Below are positions 45,208 to 55,382 of a stretch of 64,000 nt of DNA, piece by piece. The stretch spans positions 44,244,562-44,308,561 of the forward strand of contig CM036191.1 in assembly GCA_020631735.1 (NCBI GenBank), written 5' to 3'. The position numbers were made by a program, and so were the translations under genes. The stretch is from Saccharum officinarum (Eukaryota; Streptophyta; Magnoliopsida; Poales; Poaceae). Position 1 is the stretch's first letter. The number at the start of each line of letters is the position of its first letter. The notes below the pieces were generated by a model. It had not been told where the DNA came from, made no database searches, and saw only the letters and a list, made by a program, of their open reading frames with translations.

Positions 45208-45652
45208 TGTTGGAATTGATCTCAACCGATTTGGCCCAACGACCAACTCGGACCCCTTGACCGCGTCCTGATCGGGGATGCCCAGTCAAGCATGGCTGGT
45301 GGGCCCCTTCGCGCTGCACTATAAAGAGGAGGTGGGGGCCAGGGCTCGGACTATGAGGTTCAACGGCAGCCGCCACTCACCATTCCTAACCCTACCGATC
45401 GAGGGAGTGCTGAAGCGACGGGAAGTGCCACCAGCGACTTCACTGCCTCCTCATCCCCAACCGTCGCTGCCCGTGCGCAGGCTCCATCAAAGATCAAGAT
45501 GGCGGTCTCCAAATCTCACTGGTACGTCTCCATACTCTCTCTCTCCTCTCCTTCTTTGATTTTGTGCGCCACTATGGCGCACCACTGTCTCATTCCAAAA
45601 TGAACGATCTATCCCCACCGATCCGCACCCAGATCGATCAAAGAATCTAACA
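45208..45652 (+). repeat. 3' LTR of decayed copia element
   Basis: It is 445 bp, TGTTGGAATTGATC to GAATCTAACA, followed by target copy CTCAC. Confidence 0.92.
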
Positions 45653-45929
45653 CTCACAGGATAAAGAAAGAGTAACTAACCCTGTAGTGGCGCTGCGCCT
45701 TTTTTTTTATACTGGCGCTGCGCCTATTGACATGCCCAAGAGCAATCGTGAAGACATAGGACCCGATTATCCAGGTCTAATCGTGTGGTAACAATCATTT
45801 ACGGGCCTGTTTGCTTCTAGGTATTCATGGGCTGGCTGGGCTTGCAACAAACATGCTTGGCGATCGAAACAGACCCAAAGTTTCGTGGGCCTAGGCGGGC
45901 CTGTAATTTAAACACACTGTAAGCTATTC
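45653..45929. other. Unassigned spacer
   Basis: No gene or element is recognised. CTGGCGCTGCGCC occurs twice near 45690-45725. Confidence 0.35.
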
Positions 45930-46372
45930 TTCTGCTTGGCGCTTTACGGTCGACTTTGGACAGCAGATCGCAGGAAGAGGCATGGATCGCAGGACAGCAA
46001 CAATTGCGCCCTCTGCGACCAAGCTGCAGAGACCACAGACCACCTGCTGGCATCCTGTCTTCACTCCCTGGGACTGGACTGGCTAGCGCCCGCTGGACGA
46101 CGACATGCTATCCTGGTGGCAATAAGGGGCGAGGCTCCTGGTTCCAAGATCAGGTATAAGGGGCCTCGCCTCGCTGGTGCTGCTCGTTTCTTGGTCACTG
46201 TGGAAGGAGCGTAACCGCATAATCTTTTTGACGGTGTCCGCGTTCAAGCGTGCCAGCGAACTGCGAACTGCAGAGGTGTTCGCTGCTATGTCGGATCTCC
46301 TTGCCAGGCATGCGCTGCGAACGCACAGCGCCAAAGTCGTCGAGTTCCTCCAAGCAGTCCAAGTTAATTAGC
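45930..46372 (+). pseudogene. LINE 3' end fragment (zf-RVT and C-terminal region)
   Basis: ALYGRLWTADRRKRHG, then the zinc-binding motif CALCDQAAETTDHLLASC (about 46008-46062), is the zf-RVT domain that follows RT in plant L1-type LINEs. After a frame change, LVSWSLWKERNRIIF (46178-46225) and a helix ending VVEFLQAVQVN (TAG 46369) form the usual C-terminus. RT and the endonuclease are missing, as in a 5'-truncated insertion. No clear poly(A) or target duplication is seen. Confidence 0.75.
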
Positions 46373-47358
46373 TGCTGCATATATATCCCAACTTCTCAAG
46401 TCGCCGAGCTCGCAAACCGACTACGCCCATGTAGTACGCCCCGGCAGTCACGCCATTTAGCCGCTACTCGTACGTAGAAATTACACACCATCTCCATCCA
46501 ACTCTGTCCGTGAAAAGATGGGGGACGGGAGTCAAGGAATATAGGAAGCATATTCCAGGTGGGACGCCAGTGACTCAACCTATCTTAGAAACAACCTACC
46601 GCCGCGCCCCCATCCACCTTGCCCGTTGCGGCCATGGCGTGCACCGCGCCACCATTACCCTAGCGACACCAGAAGGAGGTCGCCGCCGGTACCATAGTTC
46701 TCCACCAGGTAGGCCGAGGCCACACGGGCGAAGGCTGTGTTTCAGGCGTTTCAGACTTTTCTTTCAAGTGTTTTTTCTGATGTTGCAAATGTAGATCTCG
46801 GAAGTTGGATATGTTGCAATGACATAATAAGCATGTTGCAAGCCTATGTTTCATGTGTTTCAGTTGTTTTAGACGTATGTTGCAAATGTTTCATTTGGAT
46901 GTTTCAAAAGTAGATCTTGATGGTGTACTTGTTGAAATGGCTACGCACGAATGTTTTATGCGCATCTTTCAAGTGTTTCATCTATTTCAGACTTATGTTA
47001 CAAATGTTTTATCTAGATATTTCTAAAGTATATTGAGTGTTGCAGGCCACTGTCCGCCTACTGCTACTGCTGAGGTGTGCCTCGACGCCGCGTGCATCCG
47101 TAGGCTAGGCAGGTGGGTGCGGGGTCGCGGTTCCGCCATGCCAGCACGGAATGGGCGCTGGCCGTAGGTCCGCCATGTGGGCATGGGATGGGCGCGGGGC
47201 TCGGTTCCGTGGTGCAAGCATGGGATGGGCTTAGGGTGTGGTTCCGAACACTGGTGTTGGATGGGAACGGGATGGGGCACGAGATGCGAAGCTGGCACGT
47301 GCGCAGGAGCTGTGTCTAGATGCGGGCCTGGGGCCGGACGTCCGGGTGCGCCTTACCC
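46373..47358. repeat. Repetitive non-coding region with TGTTGCAA / TGTTTCA units
   Basis: From about 46740 to 47040, short units TGTTGCAAATGT, GTTTCA and TTCAGAC recur at irregular 30-60 bp spacing. GGATGGGCG-type repeats follow in a GC-rich block (47110-47340: GGGATGGGCGCGGG, GGGATGGGCTTAGGG, GGATGGGAACGGGATGGGG). No coding is credible. It resembles a degenerate non-autonomous element, but no ends were found. Confidence 0.5.
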
Positions 47359-47415
47359 TTATTTTTTAGTTAGCGTCCTAATTAACCATTAATTAGGGCG
47401 CTAACTAAAAAATAA
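47359..47415. repeat. Palindrome, 26-bp arms, 5-bp loop
   Basis: Arms 47359-47384 and 47390-47415 pair with one mismatch (core AGTTAGCG / CGCTAACT; loop ACCAT). The sequence just inside the arms is CTAATTA / TAATTAG. Confidence 0.85.
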
Positions 47416-47606
47416 AGGTTAGTTTTTGAGCTAGGAATGTCCTAATACACTAATAGTCGCCGCACGCATTGGCGCCATGTCGCACCCCGTCATTCTTCTC
47501 TGGCCGCCGGCACTGCCGCCGTGCAGGCTTAGCATAGGCCTACAGCATCAATCCTCTGCCCATTACAGTTCACGACCTTCACAGTTACGGCAGTAGTAGT
47601 GTTGTT

Positions 47607-47772
47607 CACTACTAGAAGCAAGCGATTTGTCGAGTGTTCGCAGCACTCGGCAAACTTCAAAAAACACTCGGCAAATGCTTTGCTGAGTGTAACACTCGGT
47701 AAATCGCTCACGGTGAAAAAACTAACGGCAAAGAGAGATTTGCCGAGCGTTTTTTTGTCGGGCACTCGGCAA
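47607..47772. mobile_element. CACTA terminal fragment
   Basis: It starts CACTACTAGAAGC. It carries TTTGCCGAG-type subterminal repeats in both orientations (for example CACTCGGCAAA near 47645 and 47765), like the element at 31647. The right terminus was not found; it stops where homology to 50440-50530 resumes. Confidence 0.65.
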
Positions 47773-47865
47773 AACGTGATAAAACAGTGAAGTTCACCAT
47801 CACAAAATTGAGACTCATTTTTCAGGCAACTGACAAAAACATAGAGCGATATAGACTACGGGTAA

Positions 47866-48079
47866 AAAAGTTACTGTAGCACATTTCGTTGTTATTTGGC
47901 AAAATTTGTCCGACTATGGACTAACTAGGCTCAAAAGATCCGTCTCGACATTTACAGACAAACTATGTAATTAGTTATCTTTTTTACCTACATTTAATGC
48001 TCAATGCATGCGTCCAAAGATTCGATGTGATGGGTGAAAGATAAAATATTTTGGGTTTGCATGGAAAGTAAACACACCC
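47866..48079. mobile_element. MITE, left end missing, same family as 60547-60778
   Basis: GTTACTGTAGCAC, AAACTATGTAATTAGTTATC and AAAGATTCGATGTGATG are shared in order with the complete copy. The right end AACACACCC is present; the left GGGTGTGTTT is absent. Confidence 0.75.
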
Positions 48080-48191
48080 TACATAACATCAATTCAAAGG
48101 ACGATCGAGATCATTTTTGACTTGGCCCTTGCGTGCACAGGCAGAGGATTGGATAACAATAACAATCACGCGTGTGTGTGGCTGTAGTTGA

Positions 48192-48312
48192 GTTCGTTCC
48201 GTGTAAACGAACGTAAGCTACTTAATTGAGCTTGTAACACGTGTATGCAGCATGTGCTACATTAGTTATGTTCGTTGCGTGTAAACGAACCTCAGCTACT
48301 TAATTGAGCTTT
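48192..48312. repeat. Two direct repeats each holding GTTCGTTNCGTGTAAACGAAC
   Basis: Units 48192-48234 and 48270-48312 are nearly identical over about 43 bp. Each contains GTTCGTT ... AACGAAC, an inverted pair, followed by AGCTACTTAATTGAGCTT, which itself is imperfectly palindromic. Confidence 0.75.
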
Positions 48313-48325
48313 TCTTGTGGTGTTA

Positions 48326-49729
48326 CTCATTCCGCCCATCAAAGAATACAATTCAAGTACAATACTAAGTTAAAATGTCTTAAATTTAACTAAATATATA
48401 TAAAGAATATAAATAGTGATAATATAAAATCTGTATCTTTGAATTTATTATGAGATATATTTTTATAATATACTTATTTGAAATATAAACATTAGTGAAA
48501 TTTTACGGCACTTGGAAATAATAGGAGCCCTCCGTTTTGTTGGATCTAAAGGTATAGAAATAGGAGGAACCAAGTGGAAGAACTTAAATTGTGGGCTGGA
48601 ACTAAAAATACGTGGGCCTGGTTTCTTATTAAATTTCACGGGTATAACAGTATTTTTAGGTCTAAGAAGCCACTTCTCATCTCAGAAGCTATTTCTCATC
48701 TTTTATCCGTGTGTTTTTTCCCAGGTAGAGCCAGCAGCTGAGTCCTCGGGCCCTTCGCACCCAGCCACCGTCCCCACCTCCACTCTTTCTTCCTCGGAGC
48801 CGGCGAACTGCGCCTAGCTGCCCTTGCCGTGCGGAGCAGTGTCGATGCTGCCCTTGGTAAGCCTCGGTGAGCATTCCCGTGCCCCTGTGACCTCCCCATC
48901 TCCTCAATCACGTTCCATAGCTTCGAAACAGAGCCTCTCCCTGAAATCCGGCCATACGCCGCAATTCGCGCCGCTGCTGCCAGCTCCGACGAACACGAGG
49001 CAATTCGCGAACGTCCAAGCGCGTCCTCCCGTGTGGCTTGCTGGATGCGTGCTCTGTTTTGCTGCGGCCGTTGCTAGCATGGTGATGTCACCATGTTGTC
49101 ATGCCTAGGCAATATACGTCTGTTTTCCTTTAGAAAACATACATCCAAATACAACATAAATACACGTACTCTGAACAAGAGTCGAGCTTCTCAGCATAGG
49201 ACGACGGGAACTTGCAGGCAAGGCCCAGCGGGGCACCTGCCACCACTCCTCCCTCGACCTGTAACTATCCTTAATTATCTTTCCTGCTCTAGATAATTTT
49301 CAAGGGAGGAACCACTGGTTCCTCCCAAGCACTGTAACAAAGCTCTAAACATTAATGGTTTTATCTATACATTTGATCAACTTTTAATCACTTTAATAAA
49401 AATACATCTAGAATTGTATCTTTTTAGACCAAAATAGTAATATATAATCCTTTGCATTATCTAGTAAGAAATATAATAGTTATTCAGCTTGCAACGACTT
49501 CTTTGATGTGACAATCATCAACAGCTAACCGTATCTTCACATTTGACTTTGTAAGGGGATCAAACAACAAGCCATGCAAGCAACTCCTACATGCATGTGT
49601 GCTCTTCTGCCATCCATATATATGATCATCAGTTCATCACCCTAACAAACAAAGAAACTACTATTAGCACCAAGAAAACATTAACCGCCTCCTTCAACGA
49701 GCACAGTTAAGCTGCTGAGACGGAGCTAC
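48326..49729. other. Mostly unassigned region with a GC-rich open stretch (48721-49107)
   Basis: A GC-rich stretch at about 48721-49107 gives a Ser/Pro-rich translation (for example SSGPSHPATVPTSTLSSS) and a hydrophobic end (WLAGCVLCFAAAVASMVM). There is a stop between the two parts, and the opposite strand is also open, so coding is doubtful. Flanks are AT-rich. No element ends are recognised. Confidence 0.3.
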
Positions 49730-50141
49730 TGTTAGCGCCGGGCTGCCGGAATGGCAAGCACGACGGTGATCGGCGACGGTCGACGGTTCTCTCTCGCTCT
49801 CGCTCGACGCTGTTCAGGAACACCGGCACACGAGAGCAAGTATTTTCGTCGCGCAATGGCCGTGACCTTTTCCGGGCCGTTTCTTAGACTTTATTCGGTG
49901 TTCACTAGATCTCACGATCCGATATCCCCGCCACGACGCTCACGCTGCGTCGTGCCCGCCTAAGGCGCAGGAACGTTTCATACGTCCGTGGCGGAAGACT
50001 CGTTCTGGCCGCACCGTGAACGCAGCACGGTTCTGGCTTACACCGTTTGACAGCATGCAACTAGCTAGACTGAAAAACGTAAACATGCTCTGCCTATTTA
50101 CATGTATGTCAATGCATAATGTGCACGAGATTAAGCTAACA
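49730..50141 (-). repeat. Copia 3' LTR, minus strand (412 bp)
   Basis: On the plus strand it runs TGTTAGCGCCGGG ... TTAAGCTAACA, with TGTTAGC/GCTAACA inverted ends. On the minus strand it follows a purine-rich stretch (GATTAGGGAGTGATA) and the RNase H stop, so it is the 3' LTR of a minus-strand copia element. Confidence 0.7.
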
Positions 50142-50150
50142 TATCACTCC

Positions 50151-50321
50151 CTAATCTTGCTGCACATCGATCACGCCCAGCTGCTGCCTCAGCTCGATGA
50201 ACCTGACCTTGCCAAGTGCCTTTGTCAGGATATCAGCCAACTGGTTCTGAGTGCTCACATGGTCAATATCAATGCTTCCATTTGCAACACATTCTCTCAC
50301 ATAATGATACTTGGTATCTAC
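50151..50321 (-). pseudogene. Copia RNase H C-terminal fragment, minus strand
   Basis: The minus strand reads VDTKYHYVRECVANGSIDID, then HVSTQNQLADILTKALGK, ending VIDVQQD and TAG (50151-50153). HVSTxxQLADILTKAL is the hallmark C-terminus of copia pol, just upstream of the polypurine tract and 3' LTR. It is uninterrupted but cut at 50321, so only about 57 codons remain. Everything upstream of this element is lost or elsewhere. Confidence 0.9.
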
Positions 50322-50329
50322 CGCTCATC

Positions 50330-50528
50330 AGTCATCCTCCGGCCGCCAGCACTGCCCATCACTCTTCGCGCGCGCCCTTTCACAGGTATGGTAGTAGTAG
50401 TGCTACAATGCAAGAGAGTATGGATGGAGAGTAAAATTACGATGTGATGAACACTGAAGTTCACTGTGAACAAATTAAGACTCGTTCGTCGGGCAGCTGG
50501 CAAACATAGAGTGATATAGACTAGTACT
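50330..50528. repeat. Diverged duplicate of 47490-47870
   Basis: GGCCGCCGGCACTGCC-like sequence, a GTAGTAGTAGTG block, and GAAGTTCAC followed by CATAGAGTGATATAGACTA occur in the same order at 47500, 47590 and 47788-47855. The earlier copy carries a CACTA fragment at the middle of the alignment. Confidence 0.6.
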
Positions 50529-50639
50529 ACATTTTTTTGATAATACGTATATGTATTTCAAGTAAGGAAAACAAGTGTATAGACGCACGAATACAGACAC
50601 GTATAAGGATACGAATACAGTTGTCTCAACCAAACTTCA

Positions 50640-51114
50640 GTAAGGGCCCTAAGAAAAAGAAAAATTACAACATAAACCCTAGATCCTTCATGAAGCTTCC
50701 GAAGTCGACCACCTCGTCGCCGGACATCGCCGCTGAAGAAGAAGACGACCATCGCCGTGCGCTGGAGATGCCCCTTCGCCAACTAGCTTTGAGCAGAGTC
50801 GAAATAGACACCCATCAACAAGAACGGGATGGAGCCAACAACTTGAGTAGAGTCGAAATAGACACCCGTCAACAAGAACGGGATGGAGCCAACAACGGTA
50901 CCGTATCGACCGGGGCCACGCCCCAACATCCCCAGCACCCAGATCCGAGCTCGCCGACGACGACCGCCGCCACCGCGGAAAGACCGAGCCAGATCCGGCC
51001 AACCTCTGTCCACAGCACCCAACAGCAGCATCGCATCCAAGCAAAAGAAAAGGGAGGCCAGCAAACTCACCAGCCTCGACCTCCAGAAAAAGGAATGCGC
51101 TGGATCCCCTTCTC
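50640..51114. repeat. GC-rich non-coding block with a 54-bp tandem repeat
   Basis: The units 50789-50842 and 50843-50896 are nearly identical (RVEIDTxQQERDGANN if translated on the plus strand). The surrounding block is open on both strands and Pro/Gln/Thr-rich, without a domain. It abuts the 3' break of the NLR pseudogene at about 51115. Confidence 0.6.
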
Positions 51115-51381
51115 CCCTGCCTCCCGTTTTATTTCATATCCTTTGGGGAAAATGCTGCAGTATGTATAGCATCGCCCGATGTCAACACCAAGCTGCTGAT
51201 AGCTTCACCACAGAGCTCCCATTGTTTCATTCAACACGTCAAGGTTTGCTGTTGTCTCCCAGAAACCAATACTGTTGTTGCTCTTAAGCCGTGCTGCCAC
51301 TGTCCTTGCTGCAATGGGTGATCCACGAAGCTTTTTGGTAAATTTTCTACCTATTGCTTTATATCTTCCATAATCAGTACT
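51115..51381 (-). pseudogene. NLR NB-ARC exon, second part (after LINE)
   Basis: From the target copy (51367-51381) the frame resumes as STDYGRYKAIGRKFTKKLRG, then SPIAARTVAARLK and NLDVLNETMGALW, the GLPLA-like and following ARC blocks. A TGA at 51205-51207 replaces the second Trp usual in WWSYQQL (TGG to TGA). Reading on gives SYQQLGVDIGRCYTYCSIFP and KGYEIK, then NLR similarity stops at about 51115. The winged-helix end, MHD motif and LRR are missing. Confidence 0.88.
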
Positions 51382-52364
51382 TTTTTTTGAAAGCGTGCAT
51401 TGCACGTGCTTCATTAAAGGAATTTAGAGTACGATACAAGACTCACTATGCCGTATGGCGAGTTACCACAGGCATAGCGGCCAAGACACACATACAAAAG
51501 GCACCGGCTCGAACGGTGGAGCTTAGAGAGACGTACTAGTGGAGTAAACAGTTGTGCGACAGGAAATGCGACCGCCGCACTAAGGGGCAGCCGCAAACAG
51601 GGGCGCGAGGCTTCGGAAGCCTGCCGCGATCCAAGAGTTACACTCGTCACGGATGAGCTGCAGTAGCTATGATGGGGTGCTGCTGGTTGAGTCGAAAGTC
51701 CTTCTATTGCGCTCCTTCCAAACCTCCCACGAGACTAGAAGTAACAAGGAATCAAAACCCCGCCTGGACGAGTCTGGTACCTGGCTACGAGCGTGCTACC
51801 ACCAATGAACTAGGGAGGACGAGTCATTTGGGCAAAGGTGCTAGAAGCCGACCTGGCGAAGGAGGCGGTGCCAAACCTTGCGGGTGTACATACAAGAAGC
51901 GAGCAGGTGGTCGGTGGACTCGTCATGCTGGTCGCAGAGCGCACAGTCTGCATGCTGCTGGAGACCATGGCGCATTCGGCGTTCTGCCGTCCACAGCCGT
52001 CCATGGAGGGCAAGCCAGAAGAAGAACTTGACCTTCGGCGGGGTCGAGGTATGCCAAACGTCCTTCGCTCCCAGCATAGTCGTCCTCCCAAGGAAGAATG
52101 CTCGATAGGCCGAGGAACTAGAGTAGCCCCCCCCCCCCCCCCCGCCGCCGACCACTTCCACACGAAGCGGTCCTGGACGGCCGGTTGTAGCTGTATGCTC
52201 TCCACCTTCACCCAAAGACGCAGGTATTCCGTGATGACGACCACCGTTGGTCTGCCGGAGATGTCCGTTGCCCATTGGTGGTTGGCAAGCGTGTCACGAA
52301 CAGAGCGACCGCGGCCACCCCTTCTCACAGCTCGAAAAAGGTTCGGAGCGATGCGGCAAACGGC
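51382..52364 (-). mobile_element. 5'-truncated LINE inserted in the NLR exon (983 bp), 15-bp TSD
   Basis: TCCATAATCAGTACT flanks both sides (51367-51381 and 52365-52379). The minus-strand element ends in an A-run (plus-strand T-run near 51381-51388) after AGCACGTGCAATGCACG. It encodes VKFFFWLALHGRLWTAERR and the zf-RVT motif CALCDQHDESTDHLLASC. After frame changes it ends with a C-terminal LINE region. A 17-base C run (52127-52143) disrupts the frame. It is typical target-primed insertion of an L1-type LINE. Confidence 0.93.
52127..52143. repeat. Homopolymer run of 17 C
   Basis: It lies inside the LINE. Its length is prone to replication slippage and sequencing error, so local reading frames are unreliable. 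Confidence 0.9.
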
Positions 52365-53211
52365 TCCATAATCAGTACTAGTGACTTGACTAACTTCCAG
52401 GGCATAGTGCATGAACATTGAGAGGTACTGCTCCTCTTCTAAATCAGGTTTTGGGATTTGCATTTGCTCCTGAGCACCTAAAGCTGCAGCTGCATCTTTC
52501 TTTTGAGCTGTCACCAGGATTCGGCTTCCACTCTGCCCAGCACTAAGCACGTCAAGTAGAATCTGACGTTCCTTCATATTGTCCGCATTGACCCAGAGAT
52601 CATCCAGTACCAACAAGAAGCATTTATCTTGCAATTCTTTCTCCAACTCTGCTTTTAGACTTGTTAGATCTTTTAACTCTGCTTTTAGGCTTTTAGGACC
52701 ATTGGTATCAGAGGGCCGCTGTTGCGTGATCTGCTCCAGCATATCACGAAATATTTCACCGACACTGAATGTCTTCCCCACATGAATGAACATGACAAGA
52801 TTGAAATGTCCTACACCCTTCTCATAATCACACACAAATTGTGCAAGGGTAGTCTTCCCAGAACCTGTAATTCCATATATGCCAATCACAGAATAAGGTT
52901 TACTGGTGCTGGAGCTTGCTGGATCGGCACCTGGTCCATCACGAAGCATCTTACTTATATCCGCATGGACCTTGTCTCGACCAAAAACTTTAATTTTCTT
53001 TTCAATGCTTCTGTACAACTTGTCAATTTCTTTCTGCTCGCTGCTGCTTTCCTTGTCAGCGTCCTTGGGGGTGCTGCTGCTACTCTTATTTAACAGAGGT
53101 GATTTATTTGATTCACTGACAATATGTTCTATGTTCTTTATCCTTTTCCTCAAGCTGATTATCTTATTAATAGAAAGGACCCAATCTGTTGCAGTATCAT
53201 CATCATTCTGC
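52365..53211 (-). pseudogene. NLR NB-ARC exon, first part
   Basis: It begins after a good acceptor (TTCCTTCCTGCAG, 53212-53224). The order of motifs is VFGRDKV, P-loop GIYGITGSGKTTLAQ (about 52839-52883), kinase-2 CFLLVLDDLWV (about 52590-52622) and RNBS-B GSRILVTAQKK (about 52500-52532). The segment KSLKAELKDLTSLKAELEK looks like a small internal duplication. The frame ends at TSTDYG, where the LINE target copy begins (52365-52379). All nucleotide-binding residues are intact. The open frame continuing to 51810 is LINE sequence, not NLR. Confidence 0.92.
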
Positions 53212-53639
53212 AGGAAGGAAGCTCAAATGATTATGCTATCCACAAATATATTCTCTATTCAATAATTCTTCATTCCGAAATATACATCGCTGTGAAAATA
53301 TGTGCAATCAAACTTCATACGCAAGGATTGCAATTAATGCATAACAAAATATGAGAATGGGAAATGTAACTCAGCGGCTTTGGAATATCTGTCAAGAAGT
53401 GCTTCAATGTTCCCATTACGAAAATCACCATGAATCAAAAGGTATATTTATTGCTATTACTAATTTGAGGCTTCAATGAAACCTCTATTTCTCTTATGAG
53501 ATGTGCTACAAATAAATGTTGTATCATATAAATTATCAAGAAAAATCTAAACACCTAACAATGTATATATATTCTCTAAACTCTAATTATCATTGAAATT
53601 AATAGTCATTAAACATATTCTGTTTTCTTATAAAGTCAT

Positions 53640-54360
53640 CACTCTTTCGACCCAACCGGACAGCCGTTCCTCTAGGTTCATAGATGCTTTCAACAATCTC
53701 AAAACTTCAGCACTGTATCAGGCTTCTGGTGATGCTCCAGCCAATGGCCCACGGTTTGTCTGGCTAAACAAGGCACCTCCTAGAGTGCGGTTCTTTGGGT
53801 GGCTGCTCATCAACAACCGTATACAGTGCCGTGCAAATCTCTTCATAAAAAACATTCTTGACGATGATGTCTGTGAGCTATGTGGAGCAGCTGCAGAAAC
53901 GACCGACCACCTCATTTTCCGCTGCCAGGTCGCCTCTCAACTTTGGAGCCATGTTGGCTGGGATGAGAATAAGCTTCCCCACGTAACTAATCTCTAGGAG
54001 TTTGAACGGCCTCAACATATCCCGTCGAGACACTTTTCTATGATGAGACTTCTGTGTTGTTGGCAAATATGGAACCATCGACATGATGTCGTCTTCAGAC
54101 AACTACAACCTTCGCTTCCCCGGCTACTTCACGCATGTAAAGAGGCATGTCGCCTCTGGAGTTGTCGCCTCCGCCCTCAAGATCGCGTCTATACCGATTT
54201 CTGGTGTAATGTTTTTATAATGAATTAACTTCACCCTTTTGCAGCCATATGGCATTGTAAACACTAGGTGCATGGCACCCTCCATCCACCGGCTATGCCA
54301 GAATCAATAGAAAATCATTCAGGTGGGGCTCTCCCCCTCCGGTGAGGTCTTCAAAAAAAA
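53640..54360 (+). mobile_element. 5'-truncated LINE in the NLR intron, plus strand
   Basis: It translates as FVWLNKAPPRVRFFGWLLIN, then zf-RVT CELCGAAAETTDHLIFRC (about 53872-53925), then after TAG 53996 the C-terminal LLCCWQIWNHRHDVVF region to a TAA near 54225. It ends in A8 at 54353-54360. RT is absent. The 5' boundary is approximate, and no target duplication was identified. Confidence 0.75.
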
Positions 54361-55382
54361 TAACAAAAAGCAACCGATAAATTTTAACTAAACAGACATG
54401 AAAATCATGTGATGCAATGAAGAATGTATGAAGGGGATGGACAACTATATAGTGCAACTGAAGCTAAAATATATGGCAACAAGATAAAAGCAAGCGTCTA
54501 GATGGGTTTTGCATTAAAAAAGAATAGATGATATAGAGCTTAGAATAGATATATGTTTTTTGTGGAAAGGTCAGCAAGAGTTTTGCCGAATTGTATTAGA
54601 AGAAAATAAAGACAGAAGGATTACAGATAATAAACCGTCTTTGACAGGGGTGACTCGAATGTACTCCATGACCTTTACATTTATGTAGGTGCTATGCCAA
54701 TGGTATAAGTGCGAATGTGGTTAGGAGTTTTAAAAATTGGTTTCTCCAATTCAACCACTAGCCTCCACCATATAGCGGATCTAATCTAAAACAATAACAA
54801 AAAGTTCCAGTCACTTATATTGAATAACTTCCCATAAAGAATCAGAAACAAAATAGCTCTTCTCACCATACCATAAATTTTATCCATGAATTTTTAACAC
54901 TTATCTCCCTAAAATTTCTTACTGTTGCAAGTGTATATGTTGACATCTTCTATTTATTTCTTTTATTAGTTTGTGATAATAATGTCCTATGCTATTCTTG
55001 ATCTTCCCATATTAATAGATAAAAAAAATGTTGATTCCTTTAACACTGTTTCTTGTGGACGAGAGAAAAAATTCTACATTATACACATATATTAGTGCTA
55101 TAGCAACTGGAAATGGTCGTGTTGATCAGACAATACCTTGATGCCAACCGCTTCATATGACCAATCCCGAAGATGACGCACAACTAAATAAAAAGAACGG
55201 AGTAGTGAAAACACAAAGCCGAAGCAGTCCCAGGTCTTCTGCAGCAGGGACAGTTAATTCAATGGTGCATCAAGGGTCGGTGCCGCCTCAGTTGATCCGT
55301 GTTGATTGTTTCCCCTGAATTCAGTGGCGGAGCCGGCAGCAATCGGGAGGGCATTAGGCGTCAGTGGATTTGTGGTTGAGGG
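54361..55382. other. NLR intron remainder, with possible exon tail next to copia insertion
   Basis: This is AT-rich sequence without element ends. At 55262-55382 the minus strand can extend the NLR linker (TTNPLTPNALPIAAGS) up to TAA near 55256. However, CAGTGGCGGAGCC here (55324-55336) also resembles a hAT MITE end, so the exon extension is uncertain. Confidence 0.4.

Larger units (their letters stand above)
39730..45652 (+). mobile_element. Copia retrotransposon with intact LTRs and decayed gag-pol (5,923 bp), TSD CTCAC
   Basis: LTRs 39730-40177 and 45208-45652 differ at about ten positions. The target duplication CTCAC is at 39725-39729 and 45653-45657. The primer-binding site and purine tract are present. 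Between them, remnants in copia order are seen: zinc knuckle (42192), RT pieces (about 43690-44180), RNase H/tail pieces (44390-45000). All are so riddled with indels that no frame exceeds about 70 residues. The contrast between fresh LTRs and ruined coding suggests the element moved in trans as a non-autonomous RNA. Confidence 0.9.

Noticed and set aside
48721..49107. Host gene first exon
   Set aside because: GC-rich and partly hydrophobic, but with an internal stop, an equally open opposite strand and no splice-linked partner. Kept only as an uncertain note.
51810..52370. Continuation of the NLR open frame into a 447-residue protein
   Set aside because: After TSTDYG the frame runs through minus-strand LINE sequence in a non-LINE phase. 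The 15-bp target duplication shows the true NLR continues at 51381.
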